From contig NC_081414.1 in NCBI RefSeq assembly GCF_030272615.1, forward strand, positions 3,599,501 through 3,663,500: DNA of 64,000 bases, in the 5' to 3' direction. Positions 35,029 through 46,773 of the stretch are shown here, in pieces; position 1 is the stretch's first letter; the number at the start of each line of letters is the position of its first letter. The notes under the pieces were generated by a model. It made no database searches and was not told the origin of the DNA. It saw nothing but the letters and a program-made list of their open reading frames with translations. Made by a program: the position numbers and the translations under genes. Source of the stretch: Cryptomeria japonica (taxonomy: Eukaryota; Streptophyta; Pinopsida; Cupressales; Cupressaceae).

Positions 35029-36928
35029 TGTAATATCCCAGTTATTTTTTTTTTTTGAATTTTAAGGCCAACAATAGTCATCAACAAGAAGATAACCCGT
35101 TAAGGTTAGAAATCATAAACTGAAACATGTTGGGAAAGTAACCCTTCCACTTTTTGATCACCAAGTGCCCAATGTCGGAAGGTGAGAGCATACAGTGTTG
35201 AGGGGATCATTAGCTTAATTAACTAAAAACAATGCAATGCTTGGGCGGCAAGCCAGCCCCTTCCGCTTATCCAACAGGAAAGCAAGAAAACTTGGCGGTG
35301 AACCAGCCAAGTGAGATGCACAAAAATATGAATCACTCGACCGCAATATTTCAGTGGGAGGACCGCAATTAGATAACAATCTCAAGTCGACTGCTTATGC
35401 AGCGGGAGGACCATTACACTTAGATATCACTCGACCACTTATGCAATGGGAGGACTGAAATTACAATTTGTTTGGTAATAGGCGACAAGCTAGGCTCTTC
35501 CACTTTTCAGCGGGATGAGAATTACAAAACATAACTGGTTAGTAGTACTACTACTTAACCTTACAGAGAATAGAAGATATGAGAAGAGAGTAATGCTGAT
35601 TATCCCAATAAGAACATGAATTTCTGCTAATATCAAATCTACAGGCTAGATTTGCAAAACCAACAGCCTAGGAAAACTCTAAAAAGCTCATAACTCTCTC
35701 AATACACATCCAAATCACCCAAAATCAGTCCCAAACCGACACTAGACTAACTGCAATGACAACCAACTGAAGACATGATACAATCACTCCCTTATTAATT
35801 TTGCATGCATGCCAATGCCATTCAGAAACCCACGCCTAGCTTAGGATTTTCGATTTTGTCTAGAAAATTCTAAGCTTAACTAAAGATGCCACAAACTTAC
35901 AGTGTATATCGCCAGTACCAGGAAGGATGAAAGAGCTAGTACCCATAACGGTCAGTCACTTCAGCAGAGAGGTGTGATCGAAAATGCACTTCAGCCACAG
36001 GCAAACCAGCAAGTTCCCAAAATTGTTCCAACACCGAAAATGACTAAGACATGCTCTTAGAATATAGTAGATTACACCACGCAGCTAGGTACTATGTTTC
36101 AAGTATGAAACCGGGAAGCAGTAGGGAGACGCACTCTGAAGCCTCAAAAATTCTGTCGCCAAACCGGTAGCATAACATTGCAAATTTTCAAGATAACCCG
36201 AATGGGAGCCCAAGGCTCTTATTTATAACTTCACACCACCAAATCCAAATGCAAATTGCTTCAAACTCAACTTTCTCCATTTGCATTTCATTCCATCTCA
36301 CGTGGACCCAAAGAGTGGCGCCATCCCACAAGTCAATCCTCATGCCAAAAAGCAAGGACCACGATATTTCACTTGGCAAACATTAGAGATGAAAAATAAA
36401 ATAATATCTCCATTAATAATTTTGACGCCACCTTTTCAGACATAAATTTTGCCTAGCACTTAGAAGATATTAGGCATTAATCCCAAATTCAATAAATCAG
36501 TAGTAATTGATTAAATTAATTAAATATTAAACCTTAGGATAAGGAAATAATATTTAATTGTGTCACATATGACTCCTGTACTGATTACTGTCAAAACCAG
36601 GATGAAACTGAGCCATGAAGACCACTGAACTGTTGCGGGATCAGGACCCTGTCCATTGCCAGAAATAGAATTATGCCATACTGCTGCTTACTAAAAATAG
36701 TAAGTCATGAAGTTATGCTCCGAAAAGCATGATCTTCGCGTCGAGTGACTGAGCATGGAGAGCTCAGTAGGACAGTATCACCAAAATAGCCATTCCTTGA
36801 CTTAGTAATGATAGTAAGTTCTCGCCTCATCAATGCTGGACCTTCATTCTTCATTCCACCTTTCCTACGGGTCTCAGGAATAGGCCAATGAACCATTGGA
36901 AGGTCATCAACGAGAAGGGGACATTACA
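35029..36928 (-). mobile_element. D0 3' LTR
   Basis: 1900 bp, + strand termini TGTAATATCCC...GGGGACATTACA. It carries the palindromes CTTACTAAAAATAGTAAG (36687-36705) and the CCGCT...AGCGG cluster near 35100-35520, plus a TATA-like TTATAAATAAG on the - strand near 36219-36229. Confidence 0.92.
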
Positions 36929-36941
36929 GTCCGCCCTCCCC
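36929..36941 (-). promoter_or_regulatory. D0 polypurine tract
   Basis: GGGGAGGGCGGAC on the - strand, directly upstream of the 3' LTR; it primes plus-strand DNA synthesis in LTR retrotransposons. Confidence 0.75.
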
Positions 36942-37276
36942 AAAATTGCTTGTCCTCAAGCAACTGTAAGGCTGGATGCAGTAAAATCTCCTCATTTTCC
37001 CACTTAGCATCCTCTGCTGGTAGATTTTTCCATTTGATCAAGTATTCCCTGATCACTCTTCTCTTCAAAGATAGCTTCAGGAACCAAAACCAACTCTCCC
37101 TCCTCTTCAAGCAGAGTTAACTCAGCTGAAGCAACAACATTATGTCCCAGAGCCTTCTTAAGGCGAGACACATGAAATACATTATGGATCCTGCTGCTTG
37201 CTGGTAATTCCAACTCATACGCCACTTCTCCAATCCTCCTGCCGACTTTGAAAGGCCCATAGAATCGTGGCTTCAA
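36942..37276 (-). pseudogene. D0 integrase C-terminus and chromodomain
   Basis: Read downwards: [20 protein letters not shown] and [15 protein letters not shown] (integrase C-terminal GPF/Y-like module), then a frame change near 37060, and the chromodomain core [20 protein letters not shown]. The frame then reads on through the polypurine tract into the LTR. Chromodomains guide chromovirus integration to marked chromatin (family knowledge). A stop at 37277-37279 separates it from the integrase core. Confidence 0.88.
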
Positions 37277-38250
37277 TTACTCAACCCCACTTTTCTTGAG
37301 AGTAGACTGTTTGTAGGGCTGGAGCCTCAAATAAACCATGTGGCCCACCTCAAAGGTGCGCTCAATTTGCTGTTGATCAGCATACAACTTCTGCTGATTC
37401 TGTGCATGCTGGAGATTGTCCCTCAGAATCCTCTGAATATCTTGGCTTTGTTGCATCATATCCTTTGCCTGAGGGGTTCTGCTATCACCAAATACCAAGT
37501 CCGCGAAGCTAGGAGCTTCATAACCATATAGTGCCATGAATGGTGACATCCGGATGGACATGTGATAGGAGGAATTGTAACAATACTCTCCTAGGTGAAG
37601 CCATCTCACCCATGTATTTTGCTGCTCCGAGACATAGTTTCTAAGATAACCCTCCAACCACTTATTCACTATCTCGGTCTGCCCATCAGTTTGGGGGTGA
37701 TAACTGGTGCTTGGAGTGAGCACAGTACCACACAATCTGAAAATCTCCTGCCAGAAAGCACTTAGGAACTTGCTGTCCCTATCACTCACAATGTTCTTCG
37801 GTAACCCATGTAATCTGAACACCTCCTAGAAGAACACTTCAACAACTTGAGCTGCTGTAAAAGAATTGGTGATGGCAAAGAAATGAGCAAACTTTGTAAT
37901 TCTGTCCACCACTACATAGATACTATCCTTCCCTTGAGCCCGAGGCAACCACGTGATGAAATCCATGGAAATACTTTCCCATTTTTTACTGGGAATAGGC
38001 AAAGGTTGTAACAAACCAGCTGGTAGAGTGTGCTCATCTTTGTTCCTCTGACATGTATGACACTCCTTAATGTACTTCAAAACATCATTTTTAAGTCCCT
38101 TCCAAGAAAATCTCTCCTGGATTTGCCTATATGTTTTGAAATAACCTTGGTGACCAGCGAGGGGGGTGTCATGGAAAGTCTTCAAAATCTTCTCTTTTAA
38201 CTTAGATTCAGCCACTATGGAGATTCTTCCCTTGTACAGTATCAATCCCT
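37277..38250 (-). pseudogene. D0 integrase core and zinc-binding domain
   Basis: HHCC domain ([16 protein letters not shown] ... [10 protein letters not shown]) near 38170-38030. The DDE core has Asp in [10 protein letters not shown] (near 37960), Asp in NIVSDRDSKF and Glu in TDGQTEIVNKWLEG. All three catalytic residues are present. An in-frame stop at 37823-37825, right after VEVFF, splits the domain. Confidence 0.92.
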
Positions 38251-39341
38251 CAACCAATTTGTACCTTTCATCATGAAAAGTACCTTCTATAAGGCTGGTT
38301 GCAAACTGATTTTTGGCATAATCAGCAAGCAACAACTCTCTCCAATCAGCAGTAAGCTCGCATATTGAGCTTAAATGGGGCCTTTTGGATAGGGCATCTG
38401 CCACAACATTGTTTTTACCCTTAACATACTCAATATCAAAATCGTAAGCTTGCAACTTACTCACCCACTTCTGCTGTCTCTCATTCAAATCTTTCTGATG
38501 CATGAAGTGTTTAAGACTATTGTGATTAGTCTTAACAATGAATTTACTCCCCACAAGATACTGCCTGAACTTCGCAAGGGCATGCATTATGGCAAGCATT
38601 TCCTTGTCATAAATTGAATATAGTCTTTCAGGACCTCTCAATTTTCTGCTCTCAAAGACTATAGGATGCTTATCTTGCATGAGGATTGCACCAACACCTT
38701 CTCCAGATGCATCACACTGTAGCTCAAACGGCTTGGTGAAATCAGGCAATGCTAAAACAAGGCAGGAACTCATGATGCCTTTAAACTGCTCAAACACTGT
38801 TTGTGCCTTTTCGGACCATTCAAAGGCTCCTTTCTTTGTAAGATCTGTGAGAGGGGCAGCCGATTGAGAATATCCCTTCACAAACCTCCGATAAAACCCA
38901 CACAAACCCAAAAATCTCCTCAAATGTGTTATGTTCTCGGGATTAGGCCAATAAATGATGGCTCTAATCTTTTCAGGATCCACCTTCACACCACCTGCAC
39001 TGATAATGTGACCAAGGTAGAGCAACTCTTCCATCCCAAACTCACATTAGGACTCCTTGGCAAACATGGATTCAGATTCTAATATGCTTAATACTTCATC
39101 CAACTGCTGTAAATGTTCTTTCCAAGATTTGCTGAATATGAGTATGTCATCAAAGAATATTAAAACAAACTTCCTTAGCTGTTCTTAGAAGATTCTGTTC
39201 ATGCATGATTGAAATGTAGTTGGTGCATTAGTCAAGCCAAAGGGCATGACTAGGAACTCAAAATGCCCAAAGTGGCATCTGAAAGCGGTCTTCTCCACAT
39301 CTGATGCTCTCATTCTAATCTGATGATACTTTGACTGTAAT
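38251..39341 (-). pseudogene. D0 reverse transcriptase (C-terminal part) and RNase H
   Basis: The RT begins abruptly at [20 protein letters not shown] (39341 downwards), with MPFGLTNAP and the polymerase motif FFDDILIFS (YxDD-type, both Asp kept). Stops lie near 39190 and 39050. The thumb and connection ([28 protein letters not shown]) and RNase H follow ([43 protein letters not shown]). One RNase H position is altered: TNHNSLKHF where TDHxSL is usual. The N-terminal RT, protease and gag-pol junction are gone because of the Bf replacement at 39342. Confidence 0.9.
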
Positions 39342-39359
39342 GGACTATGAGTGAGTGCA

Positions 39360-40015
39360 GAACTATGACTTAGTGGTAGAGGCTGCCCGATATTATCAAC
39401 CAGGTTCCAGATTGGTGCTCCTCGAGAATATGACCCTCACCAACTTCACTCCTGAGGCCATTGGCGACGCATTCGACATTCCCTTCCCAAACAATCCCAC
39501 AGCCACGACTATAGATGAATCATAGGGGCCGTATGATATGAATCCGGCCAGATGCAGAACCCTGATCAACGAAGAGTGGTACAAGGAGAGAAGACCTCCA
39601 AGCGTCAGGATTGGAAAAAAGACCCCAAGAAGTGACTTTCACAATGAGCATTGGGACATGGTCACATTGCTCAACAAGGTTATGGGACTTCCTAAATCCA
39701 ACTACTTTGAAGAGTGGATGTTTTATTTCACAGAGCAAGTCTTCACTGGGAAGTCTAAGTTTGACTGGGCCCAGATTATAAGCGACAACATCCACACTCA
39801 GCTAATTGAACTCAAGGGCAAAAAGTACTTCACTATGACCTCTTATTTGGTCTACATGTTCGCCAAGAACCAACCACTGCCAGGTTTAATAATGAAAGGA
39901 GAAATCGGGAATGGGCCTGGTCAGGTGAAGGTATATGATTGTTACCCACAGCTTCACTATCAAGATATAGCTCAGAGAAAAGAACAGCCCGACTTATGCA
40001 GTTGGCCAGTATGAG
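39360..40015 (+). pseudogene. Bf ORF, N-terminal part (plant transposon-protein-like domain)
   Basis: Open from about 39360 in one frame with a stop near 39522; it continues as MNPARCRTLINEEWYKERRP ... HWDMVTLLNKVMGLPKSNYF and YFTMTSYLVYMFAKNQPLPG to 40014. The layout (a TPEAIGDAFDIPFP-like motif, then a helical region, then YLVYMFA...PLPGL) resembles the plant-specific 'putative plant transposon protein' domain seen in Athila-type elements. That is a by-eye resemblance only. No enzymatic motif is visible. Confidence 0.55.
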
Positions 40016-42011
40016 CGTGTCAATGACGCCTTCACAATGCGCCTGGTCAGGCGAATGCAGGGAGGATTACACATAAGGCTCTCGGAGCAAGCTACTATTC
40101 TAGTGCAGATATACGGAGCCTGATTCATCTAGTTCCCAAGGTTCTCCTATATCCGAATAGCGGGCTTTGATGGTGCCCCTCTCCGATTTCCACGGTACCC
40201 AACCGACAAGATAGTTCTTATGGAGGTCACAAGGCAGTCACGTCCGGCCGACATCTTACTCAGAGACAACAAGCAGGCTGGATTCGCGTTCCCCATGATT
40301 ATAGGCAACCAGGATGTCCATCTGAAGACCCCCACCCTAGCAGAGGAATCCTTCGCAGAGCTGGCTTCCTATGGCCTACAAGAGCATTTTTTGAGGAAAT
40401 GCTTTGATCATGATAATCTGGCAAAGAGAGCCTATGGCAGGCGGTATAGAGCAAAGGAATCAATTGAAGATTATTGGAAAAATTGCTCTGATGACTATGA
40501 GGTCCGAAGGCGTGAATATTCTAGGCTGAGTGTGCAGCAGATGCGACTCTTTGAATACCGTCGGGTCCCATATCAACTCGCAGATTCAGAGAATTGTCTG
40601 TAGGTCCGGGAATTTGAGGTGGTAAGGCATCTTTTGCCGGGCGTTGATTGGTCATAGGACCCGATCACTGATTTTGAGGCAGTTATGGCACCCGATCACT
40701 GATTTTGAGGCAGTTATGGCAGCCCTAGCAAGATATACATACCAATGGTTGCATCAGCAGATTGAGCGACTAATTCATGAAGGAGTCCAGTTCACCTACC
40801 ACCTAATGGGTAGCCTCGATTCTCAGTCTTCCGAAGATGAGGAAACTTCTAGTGCACTGAGAGAAGAAATTGAGAAACCTGAGAAGAGAAAGAAGGCTAA
40901 GGCTTGCAGAGGGACTCGGACGTCCAAGAGAACAAGAAGGGAAAAGATTCCCATTAGGAGGCCAGAGGTCACTTCATCGTCAAAGGACCCCAGTTCGTCC
41001 GACGATGTAGTAGAATTGGATTATATACCTGCTCCTTCTCAGAGTGACATCGATGCATTTGGAGCTGACGATCCTCCCGCACCCGACATGCTAGACGCTG
41101 AGCTAAGAGCTATTGAATCAGCCGAGTCAGGTAACCAAATTGAGGAAGGAGAGATTCCATCCATTCAGGGGATCGAAGTGCATGAACCCACCCAACAGAG
41201 TCGCCATGAACTGCCGCTCCATAACACTACCAAAGATGACTCTACCGTTGAAGGAGAGCAAAAGACAGAGGAGACCCGCGAGCTTGAAAAGATTGAAGAG
41301 CTACCATCACACGAAGGCATCAGACAATTGTTCAGCGAAGTAGGAGAAAACTCTGCTGCAAGCAATGAGCTTGACACCTCCTCCACTCCTTCGGTAACGG
41401 AACAGCTGCAAATTTGTGGTGAGACGGTTGAAAACATCAAAGTACAGAGTGAAAATTTAATCATTGCATCAGCCCAAACTGTACCTCACGAATGGTTAAT
41501 TGCCAGAGCCCAGCGCAAGGCCGCCACCAAACCCCCTATCGATTTGGAGGACATCTTCTCACGTATAGATCGAGCTAAAGCCAAGGGGAAGAAAAAGCCC
41601 AAGGCATATTCCAGGATGACCAAAGATGAGCAAAGGAACCACACTCTTCACATTGCCACCCCGCCTGTAGTCAAGCTAGCAGATCAGATTACACTGGCAG
41701 ATTATAGCATCACGACTATCCCCATCGGACGAGCCACTAAGGAACAGGAAAAAGAGGAATTCAAGGATTCAGTACAGAACATGCTCAGGCAACTTGAAGA
41801 GATAACAGCTGAAAAGGACATGTATCGAGCTCGTGTTGAGCAGGCCGAAGGATACATCGATCAACTCCTGAGACCATTACACAATGCTTCCGAATCCCAC
41901 ATTCCCCTGACAGCATTGGCACAGAGGACCACAACTGAATTTGAAGGAGTACGGGACATTGCAAGGGCCGTCAAGGAATGGATACAAGGCATCAAAGGGA
42001 GGGGAGAATGA
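40016..42011 (+). pseudogene. Bf ORF, central and C-terminal part (charged, coiled-coil)
   Basis: A 127-residue piece (40220-40603; ends YRRVPYQLADSENCL, contains KESIEDYWKNCSDDYEVRRR) is followed by a 455-codon open frame (40644-42011). The latter has a helical Trp-containing start, a Lys/Arg-rich basic patch near 40890-40960 that could be a nuclear localisation signal, a long acidic Glu/Ser region, and a coiled-coil near 41750-41880. A 26-bp direct duplication at about 40656-40709 (CACCCGATCACTGATTTTGA twice) extends the N-terminus. The function is unknown; it probably belongs to the same protein as the preceding and following pieces. Confidence 0.55.
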
Positions 42012-42032
42012 ATCCTCAAAGAAGTAAAAGAG

Positions 42033-42717
42033 ATGGCTCACCATCGAGAGACCACCCTGGTCCGGCTATTAGAGGTAAAGAGGGAATCCCTTAGAATGCA
42101 CGAAGTGGCTGCCACTACTCTTCCCCTCATGAGAGCTCTCTTCTGGACCCATGCACAGATTCCTACATTACCCACCATCCTAGATCCTTATAACATCAGC
42201 ACTCTTAAGGAATGGTACTGGACTATCACCATGAAGAATGACACGAGAAATCATTAATAAAGAACACGATGCGTGCGAGACAATTTTGAACACCATGCAA
42301 GAACTCGACAAAATGATCCTCCGATCAATGGTCTCGGAATGACAAAATGCCCTGTCTGATAAAGTGATACGACCAGACTGGGAAGAAAGACTAGAGATGG
42401 ATAGGATCACCTATTCCGTTAAGGACCTAAGTTTTGCTGGTCAATTCCAGTCAGACATGTTGTGCTTCGAGCGTAATCGTTCCAGCTGGAAGGATGGTTT
42501 GAAGCATGTAGACCAATATCTCGAGGGCATGCAATATAAAATTCGTCATCCTCCTATGCCTCCATTCAGTCTGCTATTCCAATTATGCATCAGGTTCCAG
42601 GAGTATGTTCGTGAGGAGCGTGCGGCAGGTCGTGATCTTTGGCAGGAATATTTGCATAGTGAAGATGAGTTCTTGGAAAAGGAATCTACAAATGGAAAAG
42701 AGAAAGTGCTTTCCTAG
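42033..42717 (+). pseudogene. Bf ORF, 3' pieces
   Basis: Two further open pieces continue the coding-like sequence: 42033-42257 (MAHHRETTLVRLLEVKRESL...) and 42364-42717 (MIRPDWEERLEMDRITYSVK ... ending KEKVLS). They are separated by a stop and a frame change. The last ends about 40 bp before the putative 3' LTR start at 42759. No known domain was recognised. Confidence 0.5.
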
Positions 42718-42758
42718 AAAGTGCTTTTTCCTAAGTGCACTTTTTGGCCAAAGGGTCA

Positions 42759-43841
42759 TGTTTGACTTCCTAGTCAACTAAATGTAAAACTTTATGTATA
42801 TGCACCTTTTTGGATTATTTTTGGATAAGTTGTAATTACCTTTTGGGGTAGTTATTACTCCCTTTGGGGTGGTTGTTGATATTTGCCTCCCATTTATGGA
42901 TATGGGCAGCCATGTTTTATGGATGAATCTGGGCCACTTATTTAAATTAAATCTTGGCCATTCATCCATTTTTGAAGCCTATTTAAGGGACTTGTTTTCC
43001 CTCATTTTGTAAGAAGTTCTTGGATTGTTGCTGAAGCTCTGGCAAAATTTACAGGATTTAATGCAAAATTAAGACTGTTTCAAGTTTCCTTGTGAGTGCA
43101 TGGTCTCCTTCTTCATTAATTTAGAATTTTTCAGTTATGCTTCTTTCGTTTACATAGCATTTTTTAAGTAAACATCTGATAGAATCCTCGTTGTTCATAC
43201 CATTAGGGGATGACTGATTGTCTTTCCTTCTGCATGGTTAACCTGAACCTTTCACATGCTTATTTCGGTTGTTGAATACTCACTGAATGAATGTCAAAAT
43301 TCTGATGTTGTATTTGATAACATGAAAATCCAATTTTCCTTTGAAGATCGCACTAGATTGATGCAAGTATTGTGCTTAAATCGCTGGTAATGCTTAATTT
43401 AGTTATTTGGAGGTGTCCGTCTATTTACTAAATCTGCTATCTTAGTTAAAATTTATATTTTATGTATCTCTCTCTCCCTATCCTTACCTTTTTCCCCCTT
43501 TTTTACAAAGAGAATCCGCAGTTCTATTGAAAACAGTATCAACTCAACTTAAACCATTTGATAAGTAAGACCATTAAAGTTTTGGGGAACTCATCTAGCA
43601 ATTACCTATCCTACCGTAAGTCCCCATTGTGCTCCCAGCAAATCACATCGACCATTGAGTAATCTCGCAGTCAAGACCTGACAATCAAAACCTTGAGGTC
43701 GTCCCCTTTGATCAAACAAAAAACAACATTAGGGATTTCCTTATCTCAAGAGAGGAAAGGATACTCAGCGAGTACATTCTATTCTGCGTTGGCCGGATGA
43801 AGTTGCAAGTTCAGCGATTTTAGACACGTCAATAGATCCCT
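42759..43841 (+). mobile_element. Putative 3' LTR of Bf
   Basis: The proposed start is TGTTTGACTTCCTAGTCAAC, where TTGACT and AGTCAA form an inverted repeat like the TGTTGTGC...GCACA terminus of other family-B LTRs. It ends at 43841. A TATA-like CTATTTAAGG lies near 42980. At about 1.08 kb it is much shorter than the other family-B LTRs, which carry an inserted repeat-rich middle. Confidence 0.55.
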
Positions 43842-44672
43842 GGTGTCGAATCTCTCAATTAGCTTGTTGGTGAAATTAGCATAGGTGATGATTAAGTTAT
43901 GACCAAGGGTGACCAACCCATGGTACCACCATTCGTGGGCCACTCCATCCAAGTGCAAGGTAGAAAACTTGATGGCATCCTCCTCCAACATAGGCCTCAA
44001 GGACAAGTAATTGTCCAACTTCTGTACCCATGCTCTAGCTGTGCTCTTAGCGCTTCCATCAAAGTGTGCTAAGGTCACTCTTCCAAGAGCTTGCTAATAA
44101 TCTCTTCGGGCAGCAGACTTATATTCATTCCTCCTTCCTCTCTTCATTTTCTGATTCATAAATTGATCCAGAGTTAGGATATCTCGGATCTCACCAGGAA
44201 GAGAAGCATACTCCATGTAGTTGTTTCTTATTTCATCAGTTGTGGGCATTTCTGTTTCAGCTTGCTGTACTTCTCTTGGCAAAAATACAGGTTGTAAAGG
44301 TCTTGGGGTTGAACCTCCATTGTTACTCTAGTTGTTACTCCCGTTTCCATTCCTTACAAGAGCATTGGAAGTGCTGGCTTCCGGTCCATTGTTGGGTTGG
44401 TTAGGGGTCCCAACAACGTTCTGGTTAAGCTTGGCCAGCAGTAGAGACATCATGTCCATCATGGCATTGAATTGTCTCTCAACCTTCTTATCAAATGCCT
44501 CATTCGGTTCTGTAGTCTTATTTGCCATTGAATCCACGAAATCTGAAGAATCTAAATCCTTCCCTCTGTTCCTCAATACTTCTAAAAATGTGTCCTCTTC
44601 CGGCACTATCGGAATCTGAAATTGCTGTCTCTTCTGTTCTCTATTGTAGTATCTAACGTCTCTGTCACTCAT
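43842..44672 (-). pseudogene. D0 gag
   Basis: Starts MSDRDVRYYNREQKRQQFQI at 44672, soon after the primer site. It continues in one frame with stops near 44328 and 44094 through MPTTDEIRNNYMEYASLPGE, and into the retrotransposon gag core AHFDGSAKSTARAWVQKLDN, KFSTLHLDGVAHEWWYHGLV, FTNKLIERFDTRD. It is cut at 43842 by Bf; the remaining capsid, zinc knuckle and protease are absent. Gag forms the virus-like particle. Confidence 0.88.
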
Positions 44673-44718
44673 GGAGACGACTTAACCCATTGAAACTCAC
44701 AGGCTGGCAGGAAAACCA

Positions 44719-44730
44719 GCTCTGATACCA
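44719..44730 (-). promoter_or_regulatory. D0 primer-binding site (initiator Met tRNA)
   Basis: TGGTATCAGAGC on the - strand, one base from the 5' LTR. It is the canonical plant initiator-Met tRNA complement that primes minus-strand DNA synthesis. Confidence 0.92.
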
Positions 44731-44731
44731 C

Positions 44732-46628
44732 TATAATATCCCAGTTTTTTTTTTTTGAATTTTAAGGCCAACAATAGTCATCAACAAGAAGATAACCCGT
44801 TAAGGTTAGAAATCATAAACTGAAACATGCTGGGAAAGTAACCCTTCCACTTTCTGATCACCAAGTGCCCAATGTGGGAAGGTGAGAGCATACGGTGTTG
44901 AGGGGATCATTAGCTTAATTAACTGAAAACAATGCAATGCTTGGGTAACAAGCCAGCCCCTTCCGCTTATCCAGCGGGAAAGCAAGAAAACTTGGCGGTG
45001 AACCGGCCAAGTGAGATACACAAAAATACGAATCACTCGACCGCAATATTTTAGTGGGAGGACTGCAATTACATAACAATCTCAACTCGACCGCTTATGC
45101 AACGGGAGGACCATTACACTTAGATATCACTCGACCACTTATGCAGTGGGAGGACTGAAATTACAATTTGCTTGATTATAGGCGGCAAGCCAGCCTCTTC
45201 CACTTTTTAGCGGGATGAGAATTACAAAACAAAACTGGTTAGTAGTACTACTACTTAACCTTACAGAAAATAGAAGATATGAGAAGAGAGTAATGTTGAT
45301 TATCCCAATAAGAATATGAATTTTTGCTAATATCAAATCTGCAGGCTGGATTTGCAAAACTAGCAACCTAAGAAAACTCTAAAAAGCTCACAACTCTCTC
45401 AATACACATCCAAATTACCCAAAATCAGTCCCAAACCCACACTAGATTAACTGCAATGACAACCAACCAAAGACATGATACTATCACTCCCTTATTAATT
45501 TTGCATGCATCCCAATGCCATTCAGAAACCCACGCCTAGCTTAGGATTTTTGATTTTGTCTAGAAAATTCAAAGCCTAACTAAAAATGCCACAAACTTAC
45601 AATGTATATTGCCAGTACCGGGAAGGATGAAAGAGCCACTACCCATAATGGTCAGTTGCTTCAGTAGAGAGGTGTGATCGAAAATGCACTTCAGCCACAG
45701 GCAAACCAACAAGTTCCCAAAATTGTTCCAACAACGAAAATGACTAAGACATGCTCTAGGAATATAGTAGATTACAGCACACAACTAGGTACTATGTTTC
45801 AAGTATGAAACCGGGAGGCACTAGGGAGACGCACTCCAAAGCCTCAAAAGTTCTGTCGCCAAACCGGCAGCATAACATTGCAAATTTTCAAGATAACCAG
45901 AATGGGAGCCCAAGGCTCTTATTTATAACTTCACACCACCAAATCCAAGTGCAAATTGCTTCAAACTCAAGTTTCTCCATTTGCATTTCATTCCATCTCA
46001 TGTGGACCCCAAGAGTGGCACCATCCCACAAGTCAATCCTCATGCCAAAAAGCAAGGACCACAATATTTCACTTGGCAAACATTAGAGATGAAAAATAAA
46101 ATAATATCTCCCTTAATAATTTTGATGCCACCTTCTTAGACATAAATTTCGCCTAGCACTTAGGAGATATTAGGCATTAATCCCAAATTCAATAAATCAG
46201 TAGTAATTGATTAAATTAATTAAATATTAAACCTTAGGATAAGGAAATAATATTTAATTGTGTCACATATGACTCCCGTACTGATTACTGTCAAAACCAG
46301 GATGAAACTGAGCCAAGAAGACCATTGAACTGCTGCGGGATCAGGACCCTGTCCACTGCCAGAAATACAATTATTCCATACTGCCACTTACTAAAAATAA
46401 TAAGTCATGAACTAATGCTCCGAAAAGCATGATCTTCGCGCCGAGTGACTGAGCATGGAGAGCTCAGTAGGACAGTATCACCAAAATAGCCATTCCTTGA
46501 CTTACTAAAAATAGTAATTTCTCGCCTCATCAATGCTGAACCCTCATTCTTCATTCCACCTAGCCTACGGGTCTCAGGAATAGGCCAATGGACCACTTAA
46601 AGGTCATCAACGAGAAGGGGACATTACA
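44732..46628 (-). mobile_element. D0 5' LTR
   Basis: 1897 bp, the partner of 35029-36928. Its inner end is TATAATATCCC where the 3' LTR has TGTAATATCCC (one transition in the terminal dinucleotide). The outer end GGGGACATTACA is followed by the TSD GATGC. It would drive D0 transcription on the - strand. Confidence 0.93.
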
Positions 46629-46773
46629 GATGCGTGCATAAATTATCGGGGTCAGTTTGCCATGTTTTGTTTTCTTAGGATTGATGCCTACCTCCTATTG
46701 ATCTTATGCTTTCAGTTTCATGTCATTTGGTTAAGATTTGAGCGAGTTGTGAGTGTTTTAGTGGGATTTGGTG

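Larger units (their letters stand above)
39342..43841 (+). mobile_element. Bf: 5'-truncated family-B-type element with coding region, inside D0
   Basis: A + strand block between D0 RT (39341) and D0 gag (43842). The right end, GACACGTCAATA at 43841, is a variant of the family-B terminus CCACGTCAACA. Upstream blocks (CATACCATTAGGGGATGACTG, GCATGGTTAACCTGAACC, TTTCCTTATCTCAAGAGAGG) match the other family-B LTRs. A 3' LTR of about 1.08 kb is likely at 42759-43841. No 5' LTR was found and about 2.5 kb of D0 is missing, so a deletion accompanied or followed insertion. Confidence 0.75.
35029..46628 (-). mobile_element. Chromovirus D0 (Ty3/gypsy, chromodomain type), full element with nested Bf
   Basis: Two LTRs (35029-36928 and 44732-46628) in the same orientation flank gag, RT-RNase H-IN and a chromodomain on the - strand. 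A perfect 5-bp TSD, GATGC, lies at 35024-35028 and 46629-46633. The initiator-Met primer site is at 44719-44730 and the polypurine tract at 36929-36941. It was inserted into the D2 LTR. About a dozen differences can be counted in the first 300 bp of the two LTRs, so the insertion is not recent. Bf replaced the region between gag and the middle of RT, and all frames carry stops. Confidence 0.93.

Noticed and set aside
36188-36379. 63-residue frame duplicated at 45888-46079
   Set aside because: Both lie in the two D0 LTRs and are duplicates because LTRs are identical at insertion; no protein features.
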